A stretch of DNA of 64,000 bases from an uncultured Eubacteriales bacterium (GTDB taxonomy: Bacteria > Bacillota > Clostridia > Christensenellales > Aristaeellaceae). The stretch lies in assembly GCA_900542445.1 (NCBI GenBank), contig UQNN01000002.1, positions 162,083 through 226,082 on the forward strand, read 5' to 3'. Shown here in pieces: positions 17,854 through 25,693 of this stretch; the stretch's first letter is position 1; each line of letters opens with the position of its first letter. The notes beneath the pieces are model-generated. The model saw only the letters and a program-made list of their open reading frames with translations, was not told the origin of the DNA and made no database searches. Position numbers and translations under genes: made by a program.

Positions 17854-18818
17854 CAGAGAATGCGCACCTCCTTCTGCGGCTCTTCCTCTTTATCGATGCG
17901 CTGAAGACCGCCCATGAACGCCAGTACGACCACCATCACCAGCAGCGAGAGCGTCGAGCCGAAGTGCCAGTCGCTCGATTTGCCGAACTGGTTCTGGATG
18001 ATGTCGCCGATGAGCGGTACCTTGCCGCCGCCCATCAGCTGGCTGATGACGAAGGTCGTGACTGCCGGAACAAACACCATCGTGATGCCTTCCAGCACGC
18101 CCGGCAGGGAGTAGGGCAGCGTCACCCGCAGAAAGCTCTGCACGGGGCTTGCGCCCAGGTCGGCGGCGGCTTCCAGCAGGCTGTGATCCGTCTTTTCGAT
18201 GACGGTGTAAATCGGCATGATCATGAAGGAAAGATAGTTGTAGACCATGCCGAGCACAACCGCGTTTTCGTTGTAGAGGAAGATGATCTTTTTGCCCACG
18301 CCCATGCTCGTCAGCCAGCGGTCAAAGGCGGGAATCGCGTCGCGCAGCGAGGCGATCCAGCTGTTGAGAATGCCGGAGTTTTCCAGAATGGACATCCACG
18401 AATACGTGCGCAGCAGAAAATTCATCCACATCGGCAGGATGATGAGCATCAGCCACAGGCCGGGACGTTTGAAATCTCTGCCGCTCAAAATCAACGCAAC
18501 GGGATAACCCAGCAGCAGGCAGAAAATCGTGGTGAACAGCGCGATTTTCAGCGAGCGCAGCAGCAGCTTGAGGTACGTCGGTTCCAGCATGCGCTTGAAG
18601 TTGGCGAGGGAGACGACCGTCTGCTTTTCCGGCCGCTCGGCGGTCAGCGTGCCATCCTCAAGTTGAAACATCGTCTGGCCGTCGATGCCTTCGACTTCGA
18701 CGTAGGCCGGGGTTTCCTCAACCGTCACGCCGTACCAGACCACCATCACCAGCGGAACGGCGATAAACAGAATGGCCCACAGCACAAACGGCACGGCAAG
18801 CGCCTTGTTTTTCTTCAT
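17853..18818 (-). CDS. potB: Polyamine ABC transporter permease PotB
   Basis: 321 residues with six or more membrane helices. The EAA loop reads EAAADLGASPVQSFLRVTLP. An extracytoplasmic insertion of ~50 residues after the first helix (VEETPAYVEVEGIDGQTMF) is longer than usual for PotB. GAGGTGAGCAGCC precedes the ATG, 11 bases after the potA stop. Confidence 0.93.
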   Translation of the reverse strand: MKKNKALAVPFVLWAILFIAVPLVMVVWYGVTVEETPAYVEVEGIDGQTMFQLEDGTLTAERPEKQTVVSLANFKRMLEPTYLKLLLRSLKIALFTTIFCLLLGYPVALILSGRDFKRPGLWLMLIILPMWMNFLLRTYSWMSILENSGILNSWIASLRDAIPAFDRWLTSMGVGKKIIFLYNENAVVLGMVYNYLSFMIMPIYTVIEKTDHSLLEAAADLGASPVQSFLRVTLPYSLPGVLEGITMVFVPAVTTFVISQLMGGGKVPLIGDIIQNQFGKSSDWHFGSTLSLLVMVVVLAFMGGLQRIDKEEEPQKEVRIL

Positions 18819-18829
18819 GGCTGCTCACC

Positions 18830-19924
18830 TCACGCCCGCGCGGCATGCCGCTTGAGGATGTCGGGGGAATAGTCGCTCTTGCGCATGACCTGAATGTCTT
18901 CCGGGGCGACGGTGAGCTTCACCTGCGTGCCGACCGGACGGGCGTGGGTGGAATGCACCAGCAGCACGTTGTCGCCCACGCGCACTTTCATTTCATAATG
19001 CACGCCCTTGAACAGCAGGGATTCCACAATGCCCTGCGGCACGTTCTTCGCCGGGTCGTCGATGGGCTTGAGCTTCACGTCCTCCGGACGCAGCACCACG
19101 TCCACCTCCGCGTTTTCGCCGAAGCCCGTGTCCACACACGCGAAGTCGCAGCCGAGGAAGCGGACGAGCCTGTCGCGCACCATCGTGCCGGCCATGATGT
19201 CGCTGTCGCCGATGAAATCCGCGACGAAAGCGGACTGCGGTTCGTTATAGATGTCCTCCGGCGTGCCGAGCTGGAGAATGTGCCCCGCGCTCATGACGGC
19301 CACGCGGTCGCTCATGGTCAGCGCCTCTTCCTGATCGTGGGTGACAAAGATGAAGGTGATGCCGCTTTCGCGCTGAATGCGCTTGAGTTCAAGCTGCATT
19401 TCGCGGCGGAGCTTGAGGTCGAGCGCGCCCAGCGGCTCATCCAGCAGCAGCACGTCCGGCTTGTTGATCAGCGCGCGGGCAATCGCCACGCGCTGCTGCT
19501 GGCCGCCGGACAGGCTGGAAATGCGTCGCTTTTCAAAGCCCGCCAGACCGACCAGCGCCAGCATGCGGCTGACCTCTTCGGCGGTTTTCTTTTTGTCTTC
19601 CTTGCGCAGATCCGGGCCGAAGGCGACGTTCTGCGCCACGTTCAGGTGTGGAAAGAGCGCGTAGCGCTGAAACACGGTGTTGATGGCGCGCTTGTAGGGC
19701 GGCAGGCCGATGATGTTTTTCCCTTTGTAGAGGATTTCGCCGCTGGTCGGCTTTTCAAAACCGCCGATGCAGCGCAGCAGCGTCGTTTTGCCGCAGCCGG
19801 ACGGGCCGAGCAGCGTCACAAACTCGTTTTCCCCGATGTCGATGCTCACGCCTCCCAGCGCGGTGAAGCCGTCCTCAAAGACCACGCGAAGATCCCGAAT
19901 GGAAAGAATCGCCTGATTATCCAT
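18830..19924 (-). CDS. potA: Polyamine ABC transporter ATPase PotA
   Basis: 364 residues: Walker A LLGPSGCGKTTLL, Q-loop FQRYALFPHL, signature LSGGQQQRVAIARAL, Walker B DVLLLDEPLGALD and H-switch FVTHDQEEA. The C-terminal ~120 residues form the TOBE domain of PotA/MalK-type ATPases. The ATG at 19924 follows AGGAGGATAAC; a 29-residue upstream extension runs into a repeat and is rejected. Confidence 0.95.
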   Translation of the reverse strand: MDNQAILSIRDLRVVFEDGFTALGGVSIDIGENEFVTLLGPSGCGKTTLLRCIGGFEKPTSGEILYKGKNIIGLPPYKRAINTVFQRYALFPHLNVAQNVAFGPDLRKEDKKKTAEEVSRMLALVGLAGFEKRRISSLSGGQQQRVAIARALINKPDVLLLDEPLGALDLKLRREMQLELKRIQRESGITFIFVTHDQEEALTMSDRVAVMSAGHILQLGTPEDIYNEPQSAFVADFIGDSDIMAGTMVRDRLVRFLGCDFACVDTGFGENAEVDVVLRPEDVKLKPIDDPAKNVPQGIVESLLFKGVHYEMKVRVGDNVLLVHSTHARPVGTQVKLTVAPEDIQVMRKSDYSPDILKRHAARA

Positions 19925-19940
19925 GTTATCCTCCTGTTCA

Positions 19941-20056
19941 CCCTTCCGGCCTTTCGGCCGCCTCCCCTTTTGAGGGGCGGCAGGTATGCTTGTTACATTG
20001 TTGTGCCCCAACCTCCCTTTTTAAGGAGAGGGGGGACCGCCGCAGCGGCGGAAGGG
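19941..20056. repeat. Inverted-pair repeat element (family B), 116 bp
   Basis: The ends are CCCTTCCG (19941-19948) and CGGAAGGG (20049-20056). Inside are two inverted GAGGGG/CCTCCC units with GGCCTTTCGGCC and CCGCCGCAGCGGCGG hairpins. It sits between the XRE regulator stop and potA. Confidence 0.65.
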
Positions 20057-20058
20057 CG

Positions 20059-20598
20059 TTAGAAATTCGGCGGGGTGCAGACCCAGAGAACCGTTGCCGG
20101 GGTCTTGCCCGTGTTTTTCAAATCGTGCTGCTGGGATGGCTTAAAGGAAAAGCTGTCGCCCTTGCGCACGCGGTAATTTTTGCCGCCCAATTCCAGCGTC
20201 ACCGCGCCGGAGAGCACATAGCCGAATTCCTCGCCCATGTGCGGCAGGTCGGTTTCGGTTTTCGCGCCGGGCTGAAGCGTAACCAGAATCGGCTCGATAT
20301 CTTTTTTCTGCGCGTTTGGAATCAGCCAGTGGATGGTCACGCCGTCATCCTCTTTGATGAAGACGTCCTCCTTGCGGCAGACGGGATCGTCGCCCTGCTC
20401 GTCGGAGAAAAATTCGTGAAACGAGCTGCCCAGCGTGGTCAGAATGTCTTCCAGCGTAGAGAGAGACGGCGAGGTCTGATTGCTTTCCAGCTGGGAGATG
20501 AAGCCCTTGGAAAGCTCGCAGCGATCGGCCAGCTCCTTCTGCGTCAAATTGTTTTTCTGGCGGAGACTTCGCAGTTTGCCGCCGATGTTGATGCCCAC
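20059..20598 (-). CDS. XRE-cupin transcriptional regulator of the pot operon
   Basis: 179 residues from a GTG with GGGAGGCGTTTTT upstream; a longer frame exists but has no ribosome site. Residues ~5-60 are an XRE helix-turn-helix (LRSLRQKNNLTQKELADRC, then SKGFISQLESNQTSPSLSTL). Residues ~110-178 are a cupin (LVTLQPGAKTETDLPHMGEEFGYVLSG). This is the PuuR/PotR-like architecture that senses small ligands. As first gene of regulator-potABCD, it likely controls polyamine uptake and is autoregulated. Confidence 0.9.
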   Translation of the reverse strand: MGINIGGKLRSLRQKNNLTQKELADRCELSKGFISQLESNQTSPSLSTLEDILTTLGSSFHEFFSDEQGDDPVCRKEDVFIKEDDGVTIHWLIPNAQKKDIEPILVTLQPGAKTETDLPHMGEEFGYVLSGAVTLELGGKNYRVRKGDSFSFKPSQQHDLKNTGKTPATVLWVCTPPNF

Positions 20599-20651
20599 AA
20601 AAACGCCTCCCGGTTTAGTCGTGCGTAACTTTCGGGTTAATATCGCGATGC

Positions 20652-20682
20652 AGATTAAAACACATTTCGCCCCTGGTGTCAA
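20652..20682 (-). promoter_or_regulatory. Promoter of the regulator-potABCD operon
   Basis: On the minus strand TTGACA (20677-20682), then TTAATC/TAATCT at an 18-19 base spacing. The rest of the 325-base divergent region 20599-20923 shows no gene. Confidence 0.45.
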
Positions 20683-20853
20683 GCGTTTTGAAAAAACTTT
20701 TCGCTCAATTCTGCGTTTTGTTCGGTTTTTCGCGCCGGACGGGACGCGGATTTCACGTTTTTTCGTGCTATTCCTTGATTTTTGGGTTCCTGTTAAGTGA
20801 ATCTGAAAGCTTGCTTTTCCTAAACTTTACGCCCGGTTCAGCGCCGCCGGATA

Positions 20854-20882
20854 TTGACAGACGGGAGCGTTTCTTTTATGCT
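20854..20882 (+). promoter_or_regulatory. Promoter of the pyroglutamyl peptidase operon
   Basis: TTGACA (20854-20859) and TATGCT (20877-20882), spacer 17. Confidence 0.6.
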
Positions 20883-20923
20883 ATTCACATCTTTCATCAC
20901 GTTATTTTTAAGGAGGCGGCCTG

Positions 20924-21646
20924 ATGCGTTCTCTTTCCATTCTGCTCTGCGGATACGGCTGGTTTGCCGGCATCCCGGAGGGCGAAACCAACAATGCCGA
21001 ACGGATTGCCCGCGCGCTGGACGGCGAAATCCTGGTGCGCGGCGATGCGCGGGCCGTTGTGCACGGCATGACGATGCCCGTTTTGTGGAACGGCGCGTTT
21101 GAGCCTGTGCAGGCGGCGATTGACGAACTGAAACCCGATCTCGTGCTGGCGCTCGGCACGGACGCGCGCGCCAGCGCCATGCGCCCAGAACCCTTTGGCG
21201 TCAACTGGCGCAGGGGGCGCGACGCGGGCGGCAACCCGGAGGAAAACGCTCCGATTTTTGCGGGCGAGCCGGATTGGCTGCGCGGCGCGCTTCCTTATGA
21301 AGCGATGGCGCGCGCGATGCTCGCCGTCGGCGTGCCCGCGCAGATGGGCGCGCTGACTTCCGCGCCGGAAGGCGCGCCGCTGGCGATGCAGAGCACGACG
21401 GGGATGTATCTGTGCAACTACATGACGTATCGTCTCGCTAAACTGAGCCGCGAAACGGGTCTGCGCGCGGGCTTCATGCACGTGCCGACCCAGCCGCTTT
21501 ACGCCTGCCGCCAGCGCGAAAGGATGCTGGCCGCCGCTGCGGACGATGAAGCGCGGGAGAAGCTGCTCGCCGCGCCGATTGCGGGCATGGAGCTGGAAAC
21601 GATGATCCGGGGCACGCGGGCGGCGCTGGAAGCGTGTCTGGCATAA
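20924..21646 (+). CDS. pcp: Pyroglutamyl-peptidase I (C15)-like protein
   Basis: 240 residues with the C15 catalytic layout. The catalytic Cys is in STTGMYLCNYMTY and the catalytic His in GFMHVPTQP, matching the AGTYVCN and FIHVP motifs of the family. The Glu region near the N-terminus is unusual: GYGWFAGIPEGETNN replaces the standard PFGGE-x-NPS, so the substrate pocket may differ. The enzyme removes N-terminal pyroglutamate from peptides in the cytosol. AAGGAGGCGGCCTG precedes the ATG. It heads a row of close genes (pcp-fumC-DHH-Rsm22). Confidence 0.8.
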   Translation: MRSLSILLCGYGWFAGIPEGETNNAERIARALDGEILVRGDARAVVHGMTMPVLWNGAFEPVQAAIDELKPDLVLALGTDARASAMRPEPFGVNWRRGRDAGGNPEENAPIFAGEPDWLRGALPYEAMARAMLAVGVPAQMGALTSAPEGAPLAMQSTTGMYLCNYMTYRLAKLSRETGLRAGFMHVPTQPLYACRQRERMLAAAADDEAREKLLAAPIAGMELETMIRGTRAALEACLA

Positions 21647-21679
21647 CGACAGAAACTTTCATATACGGAGGAGCAGGCG

Positions 21680-23062
21680 ATGGATTACCGCATTGAGCAT
21701 GACACCATGGGCGAGGTTCGCGTTCCGGCGAACCACTATTGGGGCGCGCAGACCCAGCGCAGCCACGAAAACTTTCCCATCGGCACGGAGAGAATTCCGG
21801 AGAAAGTGATTTCCGCGTTTGCCGTGCTGAAAAAGGCGGCGGCGCTGGCCAACTGCAAGCTCGGCAACCTGGATGAGCGCCGCGCGAACGCGATTGCGGC
21901 GGCCTGCGACGAGATTCTGGCGGGCAGACTGGCGGACGAGTTCCCGCTTGTTGTCTGGCAGACGGGCAGCGGCACGCAGAGCAACATGAACGTCAACGAG
22001 GTTGTCGCCGCGCGCGCCAACGCGCTGCTGGGCGAAAAGCTCGTGCACCCCAACGACCACGTGAACAAATCCCAAAGCTCCAACGATACGTTTCCGACAG
22101 CGATGCACATTGCGGCGCTGATCGCGGCGGAGGATCATGTGCTTCCGGCGGCGGCTCAGCTTCGCGGCACGTTGGAGCGCCTGAGCGCCGAATACGCCGA
22201 CGTGATCAAGGTGGGGCGGACGCATTTGCAGGACGCCACGCCCCTCACGCTGGGGCAGGAAATCAGCGGCTGGGCGGCTTCGCTGGAAAAGGATGAGCGG
22301 ATGATCCGTCAGGCGCTGGACGGTGTGCGTGAGCTGGCGCTGGGCGGCACGGCGGTCGGCACGGGCCTGAACGCCCTGCCGGAGTTCGGTGAGGCCGTCG
22401 CGGCGGAAATATCGGCCCTGACCGGAAAAAAGTTTATCACCGCGCCCAATAAATTCCACGCGCTGACCAGCAAGGACGAGCTGGTCTATCTCCACGGCGC
22501 ATTTAAAGCGCTGGCGGCGGACCTGATGAAGATCGCCAACGACGTGCGCCTGCTGGCCTCCGGCCCGCGGTGCGGCATTGGGGAATTGCTGATTCCGGAA
22601 AACGAGCCGGGCAGTTCCATCATGCCGGGCAAGGTGAACCCGACCCAGTGCGAGGCGATGACGATGGTCGCCGTGCAGGTGATGGCCAACGACGTGGCCG
22701 TGAGCATGGCCGCGTCTCAGGGGAATTTCGAGCTGAACGTGTTCATGCCCGTGTGCATCTATAATTTCCTGCAATCCGCGCGGCTTTTGGGCGACGTGAT
22801 GTGTTCCTTCGACGAGCGCTGCGCGCGCGGCATCCGGCCCAACCGCGAAAAGATTCAGGAGTATCTGAATCAGTCGCTGATGCTCGTCACTGCGCTCAAC
22901 CCACATATCGGCTATGAAAACGCGGCGAAGGTTGCCAAAACGGCGTTCCGCGAGCAGCTGACCCTGCGCGAGGCTGCGGTGAAGCTCGGCTTTTTGACCG
23001 GGGAAGAATTTGATCGGATCGTCCGCCCGGAAAAGATGGTTTCGCCGATTCAGAAGGATTGA
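21680..23062 (+). CDS. fumC: Class II fumarate hydratase FumC
   Basis: 460 residues, the normal length. The superfamily signature GSSIMPGKVNPTQCE, the TGSGTQSNMNVNEV and HPNDHVNKSQSSNDTFPTA motifs, and the TVGRTHLQDATP-type segment (VGRTHLQDATPLTLGQE) support FumC rather than aspartase. It interconverts fumarate and malate in the cytosol and needs no Fe-S cluster. GGAGGAGCAGGCG precedes the ATG. Confidence 0.94.
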   Translation: MDYRIEHDTMGEVRVPANHYWGAQTQRSHENFPIGTERIPEKVISAFAVLKKAAALANCKLGNLDERRANAIAAACDEILAGRLADEFPLVVWQTGSGTQSNMNVNEVVAARANALLGEKLVHPNDHVNKSQSSNDTFPTAMHIAALIAAEDHVLPAAAQLRGTLERLSAEYADVIKVGRTHLQDATPLTLGQEISGWAASLEKDERMIRQALDGVRELALGGTAVGTGLNALPEFGEAVAAEISALTGKKFITAPNKFHALTSKDELVYLHGAFKALAADLMKIANDVRLLASGPRCGIGELLIPENEPGSSIMPGKVNPTQCEAMTMVAVQVMANDVAVSMAASQGNFELNVFMPVCIYNFLQSARLLGDVMCSFDERCARGIRPNREKIQEYLNQSLMLVTALNPHIGYENAAKVAKTAFREQLTLREAAVKLGFLTGEEFDRIVRPEKMVSPIQKD

Positions 23063-23070
23063 GGAACGAC

Positions 23071-24003
23071 ATGGACATCCAAAAGCTGAAAACGGCGCTG
23101 CAAAAGGCGACGGCGCGCGGCCATGTGGCGCTCATCGGCCACGACGCGCCGGATGTGGATTCCGTGGTCAGCTGCGTGCTGATGGCGGCGCTGTGCGCGG
23201 CGTGGCAGATCCCCGCCGAAATCATCCTGCCGACGCGGGCGGACGAGCAGACGCGGCAGGTGATGCCGAAGTTTGGCGTTCATCCCGACGCGCTGATGAA
23301 GCCGACGCGCCCGGACGATCAGCTTGTGCTGCTGGATCACCATCAGGCGCTGCATGAGGGCGAAGTCTGCGCGTGCATCGACCATCACCCGACGGCGTAT
23401 CCCCCGGAAGGGGATTTCGTCTGCATCGAGCCGGTTGGCGCGTGCGCGCTGCTGGTCATGCGGCTGATGGAAGCGGCGGGGATGGAACTGACGAAAGAGC
23501 AGCGGAAGCTGGTCGTGCTGGCAATGTATCTGGATACGATTGCGCTTCGCAGCAGCAAAATTTCCATCGACGAGCGCCGCTGGGCGCGCGAAGAGGCCGC
23601 GCGGCTGGGCATGGATGAAGCTTGGCTCATCCGCGAAGGCATGGATTTGGCGGACATGACTCTGCCGCCCGAAACGCTGGCGATGATGGGGCTGAAGCGG
23701 TATGATTTTGCGGGGCTGAGCGTTTGCTCGACCTATGTGCAGACGGACGCAATGACGCCGGCGGTTTTAGACGCGGTTTTGGGCGTTTTGCGTGCTGAAA
23801 TCGTGCGAAAAGGCGTGCAGCGCTGGGTCTTTCTGGTGCATAATCCATGTTTGGAACGTACCGATCGATACGATCTTTTCCCCGGCGGCGGTATTCGGGC
23901 GACGCATTATGATTTTCTCGCTTCGCGCGGCAAGGTGATTATGCCCGACGTGGAGCGGCAGATGACGGAGGAACGGCATGGCGGATTGGCAGACCGCGCT
24001 TGA
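23071..24003 (+). CDS. DHH family phosphoesterase, family II pyrophosphatase-like
   Basis: 310 residues. The metal motifs are GHDAPDVDSVVS (H, D, D), LLDHH, IDHHPT and MYLDTIALRSSK, in the order and spacing of manganese-dependent family II pyrophosphatases and related DHH phosphoesterases. The C-terminal ~100 residues would be the DHHA2-like substrate lid. GAGGAACGAC precedes the ATG at 23071, which is preferred over the TTG at 23059. Pyrophosphatase is the best guess, but other small phosphoesters are possible. Confidence 0.8.
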   Translation: MDIQKLKTALQKATARGHVALIGHDAPDVDSVVSCVLMAALCAAWQIPAEIILPTRADEQTRQVMPKFGVHPDALMKPTRPDDQLVLLDHHQALHEGEVCACIDHHPTAYPPEGDFVCIEPVGACALLVMRLMEAAGMELTKEQRKLVVLAMYLDTIALRSSKISIDERRWAREEAARLGMDEAWLIREGMDLADMTLPPETLAMMGLKRYDFAGLSVCSTYVQTDAMTPAVLDAVLGVLRAEIVRKGVQRWVFLVHNPCLERTDRYDLFPGGGIRATHYDFLASRGKVIMPDVERQMTEERHGGLADRA

Positions 24004-24922
24004 GACGGTCGCGGCGGCTTATGCGCGCGGCACGCTGGAAAAAGATGCGCGCACGATCAGCGAGGCGTATCGATTGAAGACGGGCGAGGGCAGGCGGCTT
24101 CTGACCCGGAAGAGCGAGGCGGCGGCTTATGCGCTTTCGCGCATGCCCGCGACGGTGGAAGCGGCGAAAGCGGCGCTGACCGAGGCGCTGGCGGCGACGG
24201 GACTCGCGCCCAAAACCCTGCTGGACTGCGGCGCGGGTACGGGCGCGGTGACGTTTGCGGCGGACGCGCTGCTGGGGCTGGAACGGGCGACGTGTCTGGA
24301 ACGCGAGACCGCGATGCGCGCCGTCGGCCAGCAGCTGATGCGCGAAGCCGGAGGCGTACAGGCGGAGTGGGCCGCGTGCGATTTGACGGCGAAGGAGCCG
24401 CTTCCGCGCGCCGGGCTGGTGTGCGAGGGCTATATGCTCGGCGAGCTGGAAGCTTCTATGCGGCTGCATGTGGCCGGGAAACTCTGGGATGCGTGCGAAC
24501 AGATGCTCGTGCTCATCGAGCCGGGCACGCCGCAGGGGTTCGACAATCTGCGCGCCGTTCGGGAAGCGCTGACCGGGCGGGGAGCATATGTCGCCGCGCC
24601 GTGTCCGGAAGGAAGCGCAGCCTGCCCGATGACGGGGGATAACTGGTGCCACTTTGCCGTCCGCGTGCAGCGGACGCGGCTGCATAAGGCGCTCAAGGGT
24701 GGCGACGCGCCGTATGAGGACGAAAAATTCACCTATCTGGTTCTGACGCGGGAAAAGCCGGAAAACCCATGCCGCGCAAGGCTGCTTCGCCACGCGCAGA
24801 TCGGCCCCGGCCGCATTCTGCTCCCCGTCTGCGAGGCGGGCGAAGAGAAGACGATGACGGTCACAAAAAAAGACCCGCTTTGGAAGCGGGCCAGAAAAAT
24901 CCGATGGGGAGAACGGGTTTAA
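23978..24922 (+). CDS. Rsm22-like small-subunit methyltransferase
   Basis: 314 residues of the Rsm22 family. SAM-binding motif I is LLDCGAGTGAV, and the Cys/His cluster PCPEGSAACPMTGDNWCHF is the family's likely metal (Fe-S) site. The family is tied to small ribosomal subunit assembly. The start overlaps the DHH gene by 26 bases, with GGAGGAACGGC before the ATG. The last ~20 codons (KKDPLWKRARKIR) contain the terminator of the convergent ECF gene, and the two genes overlap by four bases at their stops. Confidence 0.88.
   Translation: MADWQTALETVAAAYARGTLEKDARTISEAYRLKTGEGRRLLTRKSEAAAYALSRMPATVEAAKAALTEALAATGLAPKTLLDCGAGTGAVTFAADALLGLERATCLERETAMRAVGQQLMREAGGVQAEWAACDLTAKEPLPRAGLVCEGYMLGELEASMRLHVAGKLWDACEQMLVLIEPGTPQGFDNLRAVREALTGRGAYVAAPCPEGSAACPMTGDNWCHFAVRVQRTRLHKALKGGDAPYEDEKFTYLVLTREKPENPCRARLLRHAQIGPGRILLPVCEAGEEKTMTVTKKDPLWKRARKIRWGERV
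24865..24890 (-). terminator. Terminator of the ECF gene, located inside the Rsm22-like CDS
   Basis: On the minus strand CCCGCTT-CCA-AAGCGGG (24874-24890) runs directly into TCTTTTTTT. It lies wholly in the coding region of the convergent gene. Confidence 0.8.
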
Positions 24923-25494
24923 TCCTTGCTGTACAGGCCGAGACGGCGCAGCGGCTTGCGCAGAACGTTGAAGAAGATCGGCGCGACGATGAACGCAAAC
25001 GCGGCGTTGAACAGGCTGCTCGTCGCCTTGGAAAGCATGGTCACCTGAATCGCGGCGGGATCGACGTCCGCGGTGGTGAAGCGCAGCTTGATGTAGGATT
25101 TGAGCAGGTAGAGCGCGGTATAGGTCAGCGCGCCGAGCACGCTGCCGACGATGATGCGGGCGTGATCCTTCTTTTCGAGGGTCTCTTTGCTTGCGGCCTT
25201 GTAGGCGATGAGACCCGTGACCAGCGCGATTGCACCCTTGTTGATGAAGGTGATGATAAACTCCATGCCGTAGCCGCCGATAATATCAAAGATGGCGTTG
25301 CCCACGCCCGCGGCGAAGAAACCGTAGGCCGGGCCGAGAATCAGGCCGCAGAGCACGCAGACCGCGTTGCCGATGTGAATGCGGGAAGCCGGAGTCGCGA
25401 TGCTGATGAAGTTGGAAACACAGGCCAGCGCGGCCATCAGGCCGGCGGTGCAGAGCATGCGGGTATGCTGTTCGCGCGTCATATGAGCCATCAT
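24919..25494 (-). CDS. ECF transporter S component
   Basis: 191 residues with about six hydrophobic helices. The GLMAALACVSNFISI N-terminus, GNAVCVLCGLILGPAYGFFAAGVGNAIFDII and FINKGAIALVTGLIAYK are typical of S components (substrate-binding membrane units) of energy-coupling-factor importers. The ATG at 25494 follows AGAGAGG. The vitamin or cofactor cannot be assigned; the HmpT-like sequence hints at a vitamin precursor. The energising EcfAAT genes are elsewhere. Confidence 0.88.
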   Translation of the reverse strand: MMAHMTREQHTRMLCTAGLMAALACVSNFISIATPASRIHIGNAVCVLCGLILGPAYGFFAAGVGNAIFDIIGGYGMEFIITFINKGAIALVTGLIAYKAASKETLEKKDHARIIVGSVLGALTYTALYLLKSYIKLRFTTADVDPAAIQVTMLSKATSSLFNAAFAFIVAPIFFNVLRKPLRRLGLYSKD

Positions 25495-25557
25495 GAAAAC
25501 CTCTCTTTTGTGGGCGGCGGGCGCTGAGGCGCGCCGCTCTTTTTGATGATGGACAGC

Positions 25558-25595
25558 ATTATAGCACAATCTGGCATGAGGTAAAGAGCCAGATT
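25558..25595 (-). promoter_or_regulatory. Promoter of the ECF gene with an inverted repeat
   Basis: On the minus strand TTTACC (25580-25585) and TATAAT (25558-25563), spacer 16. A perfect 8-bp inverted repeat AATCTGGC/GCCAGATT (25568-25575, 25588-25595) surrounds the -35 box, a likely operator. Confidence 0.6.
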
Positions 25596-25633
25596 GAAAC
25601 TTTTTGACCATGCCAGTTTGACGCGGCGGGCGG

Positions 25634-25662
25634 TTGTGCCGCTTTGGGGATTATGATATAAT
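25634..25662 (+). promoter_or_regulatory. Promoter of the GT-C gene pair
   Basis: TTGTGC (25634-25639) and TATAAT (25657-25662), spacer 17. Confidence 0.6.
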
Positions 25663-25693
25663 ATAAAACAAAATGTTTCACAGGGGGAACCGT

